Source: Juglans regia (lineage: Eukaryota > Streptophyta > Magnoliopsida > Fagales > Juglandaceae). Taken from it: 64,000 bases of DNA. The translations under genes were made by a program, and so were the position numbers. Positions 13,196-24,388 of the stretch are shown here, one piece after another. The stretch's first letter is position 1. Each line of letters begins with the position of its first letter. Location of the stretch: the NCBI RefSeq assembly GCF_001411555.2, contig NC_049901.1:31544933-31608932 (forward strand), read 5' to 3'. The notes under the pieces were generated by a model. The model saw only the letters and a list, made by a program, of their open reading frames with translations. It did not search any database and was not told where the DNA came from.

Positions 13196-14605
13196 TGATG
13201 AGTGTACGAAAGTTCACTCTAAATACCTTATTATTGGACTAAAATGCTAAAATATGAATATAAATAATAGGAATTAATGTGTATTCTTGAAATGAGTTTC
13301 TATTTACTTTGGAATACTCTTGAGTAGATTTTTATATTTAATTTCAGAATCTATAAAAGAGCAAGTCCAAATCCAGTCAAATTCAAAGGACCTTCAAGTG
13401 GACAAGACGTTGGAACAATCTAAGAACTTTTAACGAGTGTAAGACTCTTAAATAAGGATGACGATGGGGTTTGAGAGTAATTCGGATCAAGAAAAAAAGT
13501 CAGTCTGAAATTCGCTAGAAGAAAATCTGTACGTACTTTAGTATTTTAATCATAACTTTCCATTCAAATATTGGTTTGATGCAATTCTTGAGGCGTTAGA
13601 AATATATCTTAAAGGGCTACAAAGTTTCTCTAATAAGAATTTCTAAATTCGAACTCCTGAAGCACGTACGTGGCTACCAAGATGAGTCCTAAAATTTAGA
13701 CGATTTTGTATGCGAGAATATGAAGACATTAGAGTTTCTTTCCTACCCTATATAAGCATTTCATTAGCACAAAATTTGGAGTTTTGGAGAGAAGGGAGAC
13801 GGCTCAGTACTGAAGATCAAAGAGACAAAATTAATTTCCATGGTCGTCGTTTGCTTTATTTTTCTCTTGAAATTTTTATTGTCCATTATATTTATAGGTA
13901 ACTAAATTCTCAAGCAGGGTTATGGATGAACTTGCACATTATATGGTATTCTTAATTTATTTTTAATTTATGTATTTGATTTTCAATTACTAAAACTCTT
14001 TTGTTTTATCATTCGCAATTCATTGTTTATGTTTTCTTCTCCGAATAATCATAGAATTATTCTGTTTATGGATTTAGTCATGATTTTTCTATTGAATGGA
14101 TTAGGTCATTGATTATGTTTGGATCAATTATTTATCTATATTGATTTATTTATTTGCTACAATATCGCTCCCTGAGTATATTGTCGTCGTTGAAGTTTCT
14201 CAATAGTGATAATAATTTACGTATTTTAAAAGTGGTGAATTATTTTTCAATGGGTTACATTTGGTTTAATTTTGGTTTATAAATCTATACATTCTGATTG
14301 AGAATTTTGGGAATTGAGTTCCCAATTGAGTTATTCAATGAATTAAGAATAATTAAAATATCGGATTTGTGCAAGGGATTCCTGAGGCTTTACTATTAGT
14401 CAAATTTGAGTACTTTTTTCATTAGTCACTTTGCTTCACTTAAGTTTGCATTTAAAATTAATCTTTGTTTTCCATTAATCATTAATCATTAATTATTATT
14501 TTTTAGTTTCTTTGTTCTTTTTGCTATCCTTTTAATTTGTTTCTCTATGGAATCAACACCCCAAAGATGTACTACGACTACCGCATTATTCTTTGGGCGT
14601 AATCA
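13196..14605 (+). repeat. 5' LTR of the Athila-like element
   Basis: Starts TGATGAGTGTAC and ends TAATCA just before the primer-binding site. It aligns throughout with 27439-28780. Confidence 0.85.
13749..13756 (+). promoter_or_regulatory. TATA box of the Athila-like 5' LTR
   Basis: TATATAAG in the context CCCTATATAAGCATTTC, identical at 27984-27991 in the 3' LTR although surrounding bases differ. Position within the LTR suits a Pol II core promoter. Confidence 0.6.
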
Positions 14606-14610
14606 AATTT

Positions 14611-14628
14611 TAGCGCCGTTGTCGGGGA
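14611..14628 (+). other. tRNA-Asp-type primer-binding site, mutated
   Basis: TAGCGCCGTTGTCGGGGA follows the 5' LTR after 5 bases. Tat/Athila elements use TGGCGCCGTTGCCGGGGA, complementary to tRNA-Asp. The two differences are G to A and C to T, as expected from decay of methylated cytosines. Confidence 0.8.
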
Positions 14629-17600
14629 GACGGTAGAAGAATTGCTAGATAGATTTTATTTTCAGCAGTTTGTAAAGGCGGTAATTTCGTTCCTTCTTTT
14701 AGCTTACTACATTATTTTTTTTCTTCTTTATTTTTATAGTATTTTTATTTTTGTTAGTATTTTGTTACCTTGCATGCACATATATAGAGACACATTGGGT
14801 AGATTTGCAAGTAGGCCTGTGCTAGAGTCAAAATCAAATTTTTTAAATCCTTTATTTGACAATCCATCTAATCCCGAAGAAATGATTGAATATGAAGATC
14901 AACCCACTAGAACTCTTCAGGATTACCTCCACCCTACATGTAACAGCTCGCTAGAAATTCACTGGTAGAATTTCTATTGACTTTAGGAACCTCGTGAAAA
15001 CCCCATAAGTTTTTACAAATCGATCAATCGCACAGGTGTTAGTCTATCAACATAGTTAGTGTTATCACTCACTATGATGCTAGAAATATGAGTTTAATTA
15101 TTTGAGGTAGTTAGAAGTGTCAGAATGTATTTTGGTCTACGCCATTAGACTCAGTTGATTATTTAGGATTTTATGGGGCAATAGCCAATTTTCATAATTC
15201 TGGATAAAACATCTGTTCGAAATTGTGAAATTATTTTTAGGGGCACTTCGAGGTTGAATTTCGGTAAACGATTTTCACTATAGGTTAATATGATTATTTA
15301 GAATTTTTTAATACTAAGTTTATTATGCTTTTTTTGGGAGTGAATAGTAACCTCGATAAGCACACCCAGTGCAATGTTTTCAAAATCACAGTATAGAATG
15401 TCCAAATTAGGTTAGAGAAGTTTTATTTGGACACCTGGAAAGATCGTAGCCACACATAGTTAATAGTATTAAACACTTGGCAACATGAGAAACCATTAGA
15501 TGGATTTGTGAAAGAAATCAAAGTGTGAGATCATGTCATCCAAGCAAAACTTTGTTTCATCTGATCAACTAAATTGTACCACACCAAATAGGGTTTCAAT
15601 CCTAGCAAAACCCTAAATGGTTGGAATCCAATTGAAACTCCAAAAACTTGGTTGAAATCGAAAACCTAAACGGTTTCCCAAATCCTAAAGTTGGCCTCCA
15701 AACCCTTTCTAACCCGATTTCTGGCATTGTGTTTAATCACTTGACCTAATCACTTCCACATGCTATTAATTAATCAAATCCTTGTTATGACATCATTATC
15801 CAACCTTTTAAATCTTAGAAATTTGATTAGGCCAAGAAATGATTTTGGGTTTGATAGCATCTCAAACCCTAACCAAACCCCCTTTAAACCCCAAATTGAA
15901 GCCCACTTGGTTGGGGCCCACCAAGGCCCACGAATTTGGCCACCTTGGCAAAGCTTCTTGAAAAAGTTTCCTCCCCCACATGGTAGACCATCCACTGCCA
16001 TTGACTGCACCCAATAGTGCCTTGATGTGAAGGAGAAATCCACTCCATCAACCTCCATCTCTCAAGCTGCTTCAGGTAGTCCTTGCCCCTCACTATTCTC
16101 CACTTTATGTCACATAGCCAACTCCAATCAAGGGTCATTCAAGCCCATAACTTCCCCCTCTAAGAGTCTAAAGTCGTGCAAGGCACATTTCACTCCATTT
16201 TATCACTTCTTTACCCAGTTCTTAGAGAGAAACTCAAAAGAGCTCTGTCGGGCAGATTTTTTGGTCTTTTTGCGTGGAGCTTTTGAACCCTCTATGTATT
16301 TTTGCACAATTCCTCCTTCATACAAGTTGTTCATCCTTGAGTTTAGCTTCGTGGATATCTTATTTGTCTCATTCCACGCTCATTTGGTTGGTCAAAGTTA
16401 TTTCAACCATGGAAAGGTCATTCTGGGCATGAAACTGGAGAGTATGTTATGTTTTGGAATTTTTTACCAAACTAATGGACATATCTTGGTCCAAACATTT
16501 TAAGGAGTGTTGTTAGAGTGTGTTTATGAATGTTCATTGAAGTTTTGTTGCATGGATAAAACTTTTGATGATAGATTTCCTTAGATTTAGAAACTTGAAA
16601 ACTGGAAGTGGAAACACAGTTTTTGTTTTGGGAAAGTTTGAATATTTCATGGTTGATCTTATTACAAAGGCTTTGATATTTTTATATGATGATCCTAAAC
16701 CTCTTATATACATGTTAGGATGTTATTTTGAACATATTTTGTATTAGTTTTAAGATATAATTTTTCTATACAAGAGGATTTCGGTTAGGCCTAAGATTTG
16801 ATGTTTTTGGGTTAGATCCATGTTTTATTGAGTTGTAGCCATGTGATTTTAATTTTGATGGTTGGATCTTCTTTTGGACACATTTTTAAACCATGAGATA
16901 TTTTAGTTTGAAGATCACATATTTTTAAGCCATGGATCAAGAGATTAATCAAAGTTAGTTGAGAGAAAAGTTTCTATTTTTGGACTAAGTGTAAAACCAA
17001 AAACTCCAAGTGTTGTTTTGTGATTTTGGTGACTTTTGATTGATCATTTAAATCATGTTTGATCTTAGGATGATGTTATGAATATGTTAGAAGTAAAATT
17101 TTATTTTTTGGAATTCTTGGAGATGTTTTTATTAAGGTCAAGTCTTGTGATTTAAGGGTTTACATTTTGTTAAAAAATTTGGGTCTTTTTACAAAAAATT
17201 TGATTTTGATGATAAGCTTTTTCTTAATGGATATTTTAAGTGTATTTTTAAACTTAGGATAGGAAGATCCTAGTTACAAAATTTTGGTTTAATCATGAGT
17301 TTTGAAGATGGAAGAAATTGCAACCAAAATCAAGAGAAATGACCTATGAATGTTTCGGCCATTGTGAATTTTTCATAGTTGTGAATAGTTTTAAATTTTT
17401 TTGAGTTGATATTTGAGTTTAGGACAAAATTTACATGATGAATGTAAAGTTTGGTAATTTTTGGAGTTAGGATGTGAAATCCTTAAGTTAGAGATAAAAT
17501 GGTCATTTCCCCACATATAGAAGGTAAAATGATAATTTTACTCTAAATTGTCTCTTTTCACATTTCTAATTGTTAGTAATTAAATTTCTAACTTTTAGAA

Positions 17601-17734
17601 TACCCTCTTACAGTTCTTCGTATTTTGCGCTTTATTCTCGTAAAACGCGATGATCGAAGTAAGTTAGCTCTTAACTTACTATCAGTTTACTGCGATGGAT
17701 AAGGAAACTACAATTTATGTTCGTATGTTATTAT

Positions 17735-18110
17735 ATATGCCATGTCATCACATGTTTATCTATTACATGAATTATTCTATTATGAAAATCTCATCTGTTA
17801 CATAATATATTTTGTCTTATGTTACTATCTGTTACAAGTATGTCACATTACCTATGCCATATGTTACATGTATGTCATGTCACGTAATATTCATTGTCAC
17901 ATGTTATGCCATGTTACGAAATGTTGTATGTTACATGTTATGTCATGTTACGAAATATTGTCTGTTACATGTATGTCATGTTATGGAATGTTGTCTGTTA
18001 TATTTATGTCTCAAAGTATGTCATGTCTGTCATCTTATGTTCATGTCACGTTACGCTACGTCAGGATTTTTATCTTTTATGTCACGTTACATGATGAAAT
18101 GTCATATATG
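17735..18110 (+). repeat. ATGTTACATGTATGTCATG-type repeat tract
   Basis: Short words ATGTTAC, ATGTCATG and GTTACGAAAT recur in all three frames, producing long but meaningless ORFs. The same tract is at 53070-53415 and, inverted, at 8940-9310. Confidence 0.75.
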
Positions 18111-18147
18111 CCAGTTAAGTTATTAATGTCAATCACGACCTTAAGTG

Positions 18148-18241
18148 CTAGGATAAGGTAATATCCTAGTGAAACTCCTTTGTTCACGTTGGAGTGTCTA
18201 AATAAGTTTGAGATTCCCTAGGTTGACAAAGTACAGTCAAT
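18148..18241 (+). other. Conserved LTR hairpin module, copy A
   Basis: CTAGGATA (18148-18155) pairs perfectly with TATCCTAG (18162-18169) across 6 nt. GTTGAC (18222-18227) pairs with GTCAAT (18236-18241) across the 8-nt loop AAAGTACA. The module is introduced by TCACGACC and recurs in five other LTRs with paired changes in the stems. Confidence 0.75.
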
Positions 18242-18658
18242 AGGTTGCGAATAGGGCCTAACTAGCTAGTCACCAGAGCGCGCCAGACACTAATGCCGAT
18301 GGAACCACACTTTATGTTACATGTGTCCAAAGCAAGTGTGGCATAAACAATTCATGGGGCCACAACAATTGTGGAGCATACACTACGTGAGACACAACAA
18401 TTGTGACATGTAGAATATGTGGGGCCATAGCAACTGTGGAGTATGTATTAACGCACTCATAGCTGCTATAGACACCTGTGTTGTGATGCTGTAATCGACA
18501 GGGACACATGGCTCAAGGGGACCCGTGTAGCACCCGCATGTTCACTTTTATTAATTAAGTCTATGGAATAAAATTCCAAGTTCATGTATTTCACGCTCAA
18601 GTCATGTTTCATGTTATGTTATGTTCGTTTACGTTCATGTCAAGTTTCAAGTTCATGT

Positions 18659-18786
18659 CAATCATGGTAACCCCATGAGATAAGTATACACAATCATGGT
18701 AACCCCATGAGATAAGAATACGCAATCATGGTAACCTCATGAGATAAGATTACTCAATCATGGTGACCCTATGAGACAAGAATATT
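18659..18786 (+). repeat. Four 32-bp tandem repeats in solo LTR 2
   Basis: Units start at 18659, 18691, 18723 and 18755, each beginning CAATCATGGT and containing CATGAGA(T/C)AAGA. The same array is in solo LTR 3 at 53996-54120. Confidence 0.85.
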
Positions 18787-19170
18787 TTCAAGTTCATGTT
18801 TATGTCGCGCTATGTTCATGTTCATGTTCATGTTATGTCATGTTCTCGTTCACATTATGCTGCAAGTTCACATTTATGTTATGTTGTGCTCAGATTCATG
18901 TTATGTTTATGTTTATGTTATGTTCAAGTTCACGTCCACATTATGTTTCAAGTTCACGTTTTGTTATCTTGTGCTCAGGTTCATGTTATGTTCATGTTCA
19001 TGTTCAAATTATGTATGTTCACGTTCATGCTATGTTTCAAGTCCATGTTATGTTTCAAGTTCACGTTCATGCTATGTTGCTAGTCCATGTTATGTTTTAA
19101 GTTCACGTACATACCATGTCACGTCAAGCTAAGTTTTAGTTTTAGTTCAAGTTATATCATTTATGACATG
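18787..19170 (+). repeat. GTTCATGTTATGTTCAAGTTCACG-type repeat tract
   Basis: Irregular short-unit repeats of TTCATGTTATG and CAAGTTCACG words, matched at 54121-54390. Open frames here are rich in Cys, Val and His because of the repeat. Confidence 0.7.
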
Positions 19171-19279
19171 CTATATGTCATGTTATGCTATGCTTACTTA
19201 TGACTTTGATTATGCATTCATGTTTTTACTACCATGCATGCATCATTAACCTGTGTGGAAGTTTCTTGTTAACTTGTTT

Positions 19280-19336
19280 AGATTTGTAATCAAATCTCAC
19301 CGGGTAATCCCAACTACCATTCCCCCCAAATGGTAG
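19280..19336 (+). other. Tail hairpin pair of solo LTR 2
   Basis: AGATTTG (19280-19286) pairs with CAAATCT (19291-19297) across TAAT, and CTACCATT (19314-19321) with AATGGTAG (19329-19336) across 7 nt. The pair precedes the small ORF at 19340. Confidence 0.8.
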
Positions 19337-19339
19337 GCG

Positions 19340-19504
19340 ATGTATCAGGATCAGAGCAGGGAGCAAACACTGGCAAACTGGAGGAGGTTAACTAGATGTT
19401 GTAGACGCAACATGGAGCTTGCAGCCTCCATAGTTAGGTCTTTGAATAGTATTTCGGCATCGTTAGTCGAGTTACACAAGTTACTCAATGAACTAGCCCA
19501 ATAG
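19340..19504 (+). CDS. Small leucine-rich ORF in the LTR (54 aa), unknown
   Basis: I do not recognise this family. The ORF starts three bases after the AATGGTAG hairpin arm. It runs from MYQDQSREQ through a basic stretch (WRRLTRCCRRN) to a leucine-rich end, SLVELHKLLNELAQ. Solo LTR 3 has an intact ORF of exactly the same length at 54610-54774, despite many base differences. In the minus-strand solo LTR 1 the same frame is recognisable (SLTELCELL) but broken. If real, it would be encoded in the transcribed leader, not the body, of the element. It could instead be chance openness in a conserved region; most differences between the two copies change the amino acid. Confidence 0.35.
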   Translation: MYQDQSREQTLANWRRLTRCCRRNMELAASIVRSLNSISASLVELHKLLNELAQ

Positions 19505-20909
19505 TGTATTTGGTAGTGTAATTATGGAGCCAGGTCTCCATTGTTTTGAGATTACAGTCTTCTAAGACCGGTGTTGTAATCATAGATGTTTTAAGTATGT
19601 ATGGTTTATGTTTTAACTATTTGGGATATTATAAGTTTGATGCATAGTATTGCTCAAAAAGAATTATCCGCTATGAATATTGCATAATACTATATGCATG
19701 TTAGGAACATTGCATCTTATATGTCATGAACGGGGGCAGGTAACCTTGTGTTGCATGTCCCAACGCTTCGGATGTCCTTTAGATCCCAAGCAGAATCTGG
19801 GGGCTTCACACTACACGCATAGCCACACCATCATGCATCATGTTTCCAGCTAATACTCGCCAACTGGATTTTAAAACAGGGATGATATAGTTACTCTCTA
19901 CATTTCATGGCTTGAAAAATGAAAATCCATATGTGCACATTAGAGAGTTTGTGGAAGTAGTTTCGACTTTTCATAGTCAAAATACACTAATGACATTGTG
20001 AGACTTAAGTTCTTTCCTTTCTCTTAAAAGGATAGAGCTAAGTGTTGACTATACTCACTGAGACCTCAATCTATTGGGTCATTAAATGAGATGACTCAGG
20101 TCTTCTTTAATATATATTTTCCCCAACATAAGACCAACACTTTAAAAAGGTAAATTTTCACCTTTGCACAAAAGGACAGTGAGACTTTGTATCAGTCTTG
20201 GGAGAGATTTAAGAAGTTGTTGAGTATGTGTCATCACCATGGATATGAGAATTGGCACTTAGTGAGCTATTTTTATGAGAGACTTACAACTAGTGAGCAC
20301 CAATTTGTAGAAATGATGTGTAATGGTGAGTTCTTACAGAAAGATCCTGATGAGGCCATAGAATACCTCAATAAGCTTACTGAAAAAGCTCACACTTGGA
20401 CTGGACTTAGTGCTACTGAGAGCACAAATGGGTCACGACCTACAGGAAACCCAAATGGTGGTGGAATTTACCATCTCAGGGAAGATGATAACTTAAAGGC
20501 TAAGGTTGAAATGCTCACTAGGGAGCTAGATGTGTTAAAGACTAAGGAGTTAAAGCTAACACACGTGGCAAATCATGCAAAGTCTTTTGGACCATGTTTT
20601 GTGTGTGGTGGGGTAAATCACCTCACCCAAGAGTATCCCACATTTGCTGAGATGAGAGAGATGTATGAGGAACAATGTAATGCCTTAGGTATGTACAAGA
20701 AGACTTTTACACCTTTCTATGATACCTATAATCCGGAGTGGCGCAATCACCTCAATTTTAGCTAGAAATCTAAAAACCCACAGCCTGTACAACCACCTAG
20801 AGCTTATCCTAGACCGTATCATGCATCATCTTCTTCTAAGAACCTCTTAGAATATACTTTACATGCTTTTATTGAGGCACAGAGTAAAAATAATCAAAAG
20901 TTTGAATAT

Positions 20910-21743
20910 TTGATTATGCATGTTATTGAAGAAAATAAGGAGATAAAAAGCCATGTATCGATTTTGATGAGCTTTTTGAGTGTGAATAAGCATGGCAAGT
21001 TCCCTTCTCAAACTCAATCCACACCCCAAGGTCAACATATGACTCAAGGAAATTTGAAGGAGGTGAATGCCATTGTGACACGAAGTGATAAGTCATTACA
21101 CATCCCAACAACGAACAAATCAGAGGATGTTGAAGAGGAACAAAGCAATGATAGTGCCGAGTTGCCCAAGAAAGCCAAGGTAATTAAGAGCCCAGTTAAG
21201 GTACCATTTGCTCAAGCTTTAAAATCTAATATGCGAACTTTGGATTCTAGTAATGAAATCTTGGAGAACCTCAGGCAGGTAAAGATCAATCTTCTTTTTT
21301 TGCATATTATTAAACAAGTTCCTACTTATGCAAAAGTTCTCAAATATTTGTATATAATTAAGAGGAAGCATCATGTTAAGAAGACAACATTCCTGACAGA
21401 TCAAGTTAGTACTCTAATTGAGCAACACATTCCTCCTAAGTACAAGGATCCTGGTTGTCCAATCATTGCATGTAATATTGGGAATCATGAGTTTGGACAA
21501 GTGTTTCTAGATTTAGGAGCTAGGGTAAACTTGATGCCTTATTCCATTTATTTGCAGCTTGGTTTGGGTGAAATTAAGCCTACTTCTGTTGTGCTTCAAT
21601 TGGCTAACCGTTTAGTTAAGAAATCTAGAGGAATAGTTGAGGATGTTTTTATTCAAATTGACAAGTTTTACTACCCTGTTGATTTCTTAATCATTGATAC
21701 TAGTTCTGTTGTTGACTCTAATTTTAAAATCCCCTTAATTTAA
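20910..21743 (+). pseudogene. Athila-like aspartic protease region
   Basis: A 277-codon open stretch. An N-terminal linker (QTQSTPQGQH, then VNAIVTRSDKSL) resembles the gag-protease spacer of Athila elements. The protease follows at roughly residues 180-270: CNIGNHEFGQVFLDLGARVNLMPYS, with the catalytic aspartate in DLGA, then the hydrophobic YLQLGLGEIKPT and the flap/core segment FYYPVDFLIID. The usual role is cleavage of the gag-pol polyprotein inside the particle. The frame is open here, but upstream gag and downstream pol are broken, so it is a relic. Confidence 0.8.
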
Positions 21744-21781
21744 GGTAGACCTTTCCTCACTACTGCTAATTAAGCTCTCTT

Positions 21782-22298
21782 TTGAAGCTCTCTTTTGAGA
21801 AAATGACTCTTGAGGTGAATATTTTCTATATTGAAAAACAACCAATAGAGGATAACAAGTGCCACCAAACGTACATGATTGACACATTCATAGACAATGG
21901 AGTTCATACAACTCATGATTCTGATTCCCTTGAATATTTTCTTGTTAATTATGAGTTTGATACTATGAATGATTCATCTGATGTTATTGATATTTGTGTT
22001 ATTTTTTATGAATCTCAGGATTATTGCCCACATATTTGGCAACCGAAATTTGAGGAGCTATTTAAGAAAAATGAAGAGCAGATTCCTTCAAACGTGGATA
22101 GTCCCAAATTGGAATTGAAACCACTGCCCTCAGGTTTTAAGCATGCATTTCTCAGCCGAGGTGACACTTTTCCTGTTAGTATTTCTTCGAAATTGAATGC
22201 TGGTAAGCTTAGGAAATTTTAGTTGACTAAGTTGGAGGAGTTGAGAAATGATGCTTATGAGAACTCTAAAATCTATAAGACCAAAACGAAAGCATTTC
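21782..22298 (+). pseudogene. Athila pol remnant: protease-RT linker fused to integrase tail
   Basis: The open stretch to 22222 carries FEELFKKNEEQIP and KLELKPLPSGFKHAFLSRGD, the segment that normally leads into reverse transcriptase, and ends PVSISSKLNAGKLRKF. After one TAG the next residues are LTKLEELRNDAYENSKIYK, which belongs to the far C-terminal end of integrase. Reverse transcriptase, RNase H and the integrase core are thus absent, with the frame nearly preserved across the join. The LINE begins at about 22299, directly after TKAF. Confidence 0.8.
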
Positions 22299-24037
22299 CA
22301 GATGGTTTTGGAGCGGGTTTCTTTAAAAGTGTTTGGGATATTATAAAGATAGAAAGCATGGCTGCTGTAGAAGAAGTTTTTAGAGGTGGAAAATGGCCTA
22401 GATTTTATACTTCTTCTTATGTGGTATTGATACCAAAAATGGACATACCATCTGGGTTTGATAAATTTAGACCCATAAGCCTTTGTTCGGTATTTTACAA
22501 AATTTGTTCCAAGGTGATTGTAAATCGTTTGACATCTATTTTTCCAAAAATGATATCTCTTGAGCAAGGTGCTTTTATTCCTAGCAGAAGTATCTTTGAA
22601 AATATCAGTCTTACCCAAGAAATGGTGCACTCGATTAATAATAAGATTCATGGTGGGAATGTGGTTTTAAAACTGGATATGGCCAAAGCTTATGATCGCG
22701 TTGATTGGGATTTTCCTCTGAGGGTGCTTCTTGCCTTTGGTTTCTCCAATTCAGTTTGTAGTTTGATTGGGGAGTGTATTTCCATGCCTTGGTATTCCAT
22801 ACTGATGAATGGTACTACGAAAGGTTTTTTCCAGGGAGGTCGAGGGCTGAGGCAAGGGGATCCGTTGTCCCCTTATTTGTTCATTATTTTGCAGGAAATT
22901 CTTTTTTGTCTTATAAAACAAAGTGTGGAAGAGAAGGGGTTTGGTCAGTTTTCTCAAGCCCGTGGTACTAGTTTGATATCACACCTAATGTATGCAGATG
23001 ATGTTGTCATCTTTACGAATAGTGGTCGCACTTCTATCCGTAATATTCTAAGAATTCTGGATACATATGAGAGCTGGACAGGTCAACTGATTAACAAAGA
23101 AAAAACTGCTATATTTTTTTCTAATAAAATTTCCATAGCAAGGAAAAGGAACCTCAAAAGATTGACTGGTTTTTTGGAAGGAAAATGTCCGTTTAAATAT
23201 TTGGGGACTCCCATTGTTTCCGAAAAACTGAAAATTGCGGATTTGGAGGAATTGGTGAGAAAGGTTCAGACCAAAATCAGTGGGTGGAAAATGAGGCTTT
23301 TATCTGTGGGGGGAAGAGTGATCCTACTAAGACATGTCTTAGCAAGCATGGTTGTGCACTTTCTTGAGGTCTTAAAAGTTCCTAAACAGATTATTTATGT
23401 TTTAAATCGTCTTATGAGCTCATTCTTTTGGGGAGAAAGGGATGGAAGAGGCAAGAGAAAATGGGTGGCTTGGAGGAAAATATGTAGGCCAAGTGCAGAA
23501 GGAGGATTGGGAATTCGACCTCTTGAAGAAATGCAAAAAGCTCTGCAGTTAAGAGTTGCATGGAAGCTTATGCATGAAGACTCTCTTTGGGCAAATTTTT
23601 TTCGAAAAAAGTATGTAGGCAATAAACCTTTCATGTTACTTGGTCCTCCAAAGGGTACAAGGTTTTGGTGTATGATTGCAAAAAATATTCCTACTGTTTT
23701 GAATTATACTAAATGGAAAATCAAAGATGGAAATGTATTCTTTTGGTATGATAAGTGGTTGGCACAGGAGTCATTTGCTGAAGCTTTGCCAGTGGTTGAG
23801 CAGCCTCTTTTAAAAATCAAAGACTGCAAGCTTGAAAATGGTTGGGATGTGGATCTTTTAGAAAGATTAATGGGCACGGAACTTGCTGAAAATGTCAATA
23901 ATGTGTTGGCAAGGACTAAAGAGGGAGAAGATTTACTTATATGGACCAAAACTGAGAGTGGGAATTTTACTACAAAGTCTGCTTGGGATTGTATTAGAGT
24001 GAGAAGTCCTATTCTTGAGGGACATAATTGGATATAG
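22299..24037 (+). pseudogene. LINE reverse transcriptase (partial)
   Basis: About 580 codons remain open. Motifs in order: VVLIPKM, FRPISLCSVFYKICSKVI, GAFIPSRSIFENI, LDMAKAYDRVDW, GLRQGDPLSPYLF, and the catalytic MYADDVVIF near 22990, followed by the thumb and FKYLGTPI. The maturase-like tail (SFFWGE, KWVAWRKICRPSAEGGLGIR) is typical of plant L1. The protein would copy element RNA at a nicked target. It lacks its start, and a TAG (for the Trp expected in 'WIWNSILP') closes it at 24035. Confidence 0.9.
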
Positions 24038-24388
24038 AATAGCATTCTCCCCAAGAAGTTCTTTGTTTTCATGTGGAAGGCGTGGCATGGTGCTCTAGCA
24101 GTGGATGATAAAATTAGGCGGATTGGAATTCCACTAGCGTCGAAATGTAATTGTTGCAAGCAAGGGAAGTATGAAGATATTAATCATGTTTTATTTGAAG
24201 GGGAGGTTGCAGCTGGGATTTGGAAGAAATGTGGTGCTTTACTTGGGATACGGGTTGGAAGATTATGGCATGAAACTTGTCTTAGCTGGTTTCAGAGAGC
24301 TTCAAATTCCTCTCAAACAGGAGTAATACTTGGTTTATTGCCTATTATAATTTCTTGGAGATTATGGGGAAGAAGGTGCTCTGCTTGA
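24038..24388 (+). pseudogene. LINE zinc-binding (zf-RVT) segment
   Basis: Continues the same protein after the TAG: NSILPKKFFVFMWKAWHGALAVDDKI, then CNCCKQGKYEDINHVLFE, the Cys-rich zf-RVT segment of plant LINEs. A TGA, apparently from CGA, ends it before MENKVETSQ. Confidence 0.85.

Larger units (their letters stand above)
14939..19810 (+). mobile_element. Giant solo LTR 2 (plus strand)
   Basis: Begins TGTAACAGC at 14939 and ends GGGGGCTTCACA at 19810. The target duplication CTACA is perfect (14934-14938 and 19811-19815) and interrupts the Athila gag frame in the middle of a conserved motif, which confirms the boundaries independently. At 4872 bp it is very long for a plant LTR. It matches 50268-55078 along its whole length. 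Features in order: LTR U3-like sequence, ATGTTAC tract, hairpin module, 32-bp tandem repeats, second repeat tract, tail hairpins, a 54-codon ORF, LTR end. Confidence 0.95.
14775..20765 (+). pseudogene. Athila-like gag, split by a solo LTR
   Basis: The first piece (14775-14938) ends RTLQDYLHPT. The reading frame resumes after the solo LTR and its duplicated CTACA (19816 on) as TPSCIMFPANTRQ, then FHGLKNENPYVHIREF, motifs of the plant Athila/Tat capsid. The longest open piece (20187-20765) carries WERFKKLL, FVEMMCNGEFL and a zinc knuckle CFVCGGVNHLTQEY, whose last cysteine is now tyrosine. Several stops and frameshifts lie between 19880 and 20180. It would have encoded the capsid/nucleocapsid that packages element RNA; it cannot now. 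Confidence 0.85.

Noticed and set aside
15774..16138. Minus-strand ORFs of 84-94 codons
   Set aside because: Antisense to LTR sequence, overlapping other open frames; no motif.
16027..16503. 158-codon ORF inside solo LTR 2
   Set aside because: The same region in solo LTR 3 (51358 on) is broken by frameshifts and stops, and no domain is visible.
17742..18161. 139-codon ORF with overlapping frames
   Set aside because: Same repeat tract as above, inside solo LTR 2; the equivalent ORF in solo LTR 3 differs in frame and length.
18659..18786. Possible CRISPR-like array
   Set aside because: Units are contiguous without spacers and lie in a plant LTR.
18771..19132. Three overlapping ORFs of 95-109 codons
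   Set aside because: All three forward frames are open because of the GTTCATGTTATG repeat.
22130..22651. 173-codon minus-strand ORF
   Set aside because: Antisense shadow of the Athila pol remnant and LINE reverse transcriptase.
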